DNA from: Gammaproteobacteria bacterium
Lineage (GTDB): Bacteria; Pseudomonadota; Gammaproteobacteria; Burkholderiales; Thiobacillaceae
Assembly: GCA_018820745.1 (NCBI GenBank)
Contig: JAHJNP010000163.1
Coordinates: 1 to 7,635, forward strand
Direction: 5' to 3'
DNA: 7,635 nucleotides
This document shows, in pieces, positions 7,252 to 7,635 of the stretch. A program made the position numbers and the translations under genes. The notes below the pieces were generated by a model that had not been told where the DNA came from, made no database searches, and saw nothing but the letters and a program-made list of their open reading frames with translations. Positions within the stretch are counted from its first letter, which is position 1; each line of letters opens with the position of its first letter.

Positions 7252-7635
7252 TCAAAAACTTCGGTCAACCGCGAAAGCCGCCAATTGTAGCAAAGCTGCC
7301 TTGGAATTTGAATCCGCCAGACAAGAAATTGCTGAATTGGCCATCCGGGTTTCACGCTGTGCAGCTTCGCGGGTGTACTGCAGGGCGTTGGTGTCCTTGA
7401 TGGCAGCCAGCACGCTCTGGAATTCGGTGAGGCCGCCATGCTCGATGGCCTGGCGGATGCTGGCGGCCTGGTCCGGGGTGCCGTGCTTCATCGCATACAG
7501 CAGCGGCAGGGTGGGTTTGCCCTCGGCGAGGTCGTCGCCGATGTTCTTGCCGGTCTTGAGGAAGTCGCCGGAGTAGTCGAGCACGTCGTCGATGAGCTGG
7601 AAGGCGGTGCCGAGGTGCATGCCGTAGCGCCCCAG
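7252..7635 (-). CDS. ispB: Polyprenyl (octaprenyl) diphosphate synthase, C-terminal part
   Basis: The C-terminal 127 residues of a trans-prenyl diphosphate synthase, with the 5' part lying beyond the right edge of the window. These enzymes extend farnesyl diphosphate with isopentenyl diphosphate to make the ubiquinone side chain. The visible segment starts LGRYGMHLGTAFQLIDDVLDY and contains the second aspartate-rich Mg-binding motif DDVLD (7576-7590), followed by GKNIGDDLAEGKPTLPLLYAM, which is typical of the family. The C-terminus matches the IspB pattern of a helical tail with a REAAQRETRMANSAI-type segment. Assignment to IspB rather than another long-chain synthase is by this resemblance and by the tRNA-Pro next to it. 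It is a housekeeping gene and shows no sign of damage in the part visible. Confidence 0.92.
   Translation of the reverse strand: MGRYGMHLGTAFQLIDDVLDYSGDFLKTGKNIGDDLAEGKPTLPLLYAMKHGTPDQAASIRQAIEHGGLTEFQSVLAAIKDTNALQYTREAAQRETRMANSAISCLADSNSKAALLQLAAFAVDRSF

Overview
The window is GC-rich and reads as chromosomal DNA of a nitrogen-fixing proteobacterium, most likely a betaproteobacterium. This rests on the nif gene types, on a polyprenyl diphosphate synthase gene (ispB) followed on the same strand by a tRNA-Pro(CGG) gene (an order I associate with betaproteobacteria), and on codon use. I cannot name a genus from sequence alone.

Left part (1-2491, + strand) is the distal end of a nif cofactor-assembly operon. 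It holds the 3' part of nifX, a NifX-associated DUF269 gene that overlaps the nifX stop, a small DUF683 (CCE_0567-type) protein, the nif-specific ferredoxin fdxB, and nifQ. Between the DUF269 and DUF683 genes lies a non-coding element of about 270 bp (917-1187) with near-perfect terminal inverted repeats and two internal hairpin lobes. It looks like a MITE, and its right end touches the ribosome binding site of the next gene.

Middle part (2559-5092, + strand) is modABC, a complete molybdate ABC importer: periplasmic binding protein, permease, and ATPase with a C-terminal Mop domain. Together with NifQ it forms a molybdenum supply line for FeMo-co: import by ModABC, delivery by NifQ, and assembly or holding of the cofactor by the NifX group.

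A second, unrelated MITE-like inverted-repeat element (5115-5277) sits at the convergent junction between modC and a minus-strand gene for a NERD-nuclease/SF1-helicase fusion (5261-6916). The right terminal repeat of this element encodes the last residues and the stop codon of the helicase.

Right part (6917-7635, - strand) holds about 190 bp of gene-free DNA, a tRNA-Pro(CGG) gene, and the 3' part of ispB cut by the window edge. The last two are ordinary housekeeping genes. The 3' end of the tRNA faces the helicase/nif side, so this point may mark the edge of an acquired segment, though no duplicated attachment site is visible.

I found no clearly new multi-gene system. The points most worth a second look are the two MITE-like elements and their effects on neighbouring genes, the lone NERD-helicase, and the N-terminal extension of the DUF683 protein.
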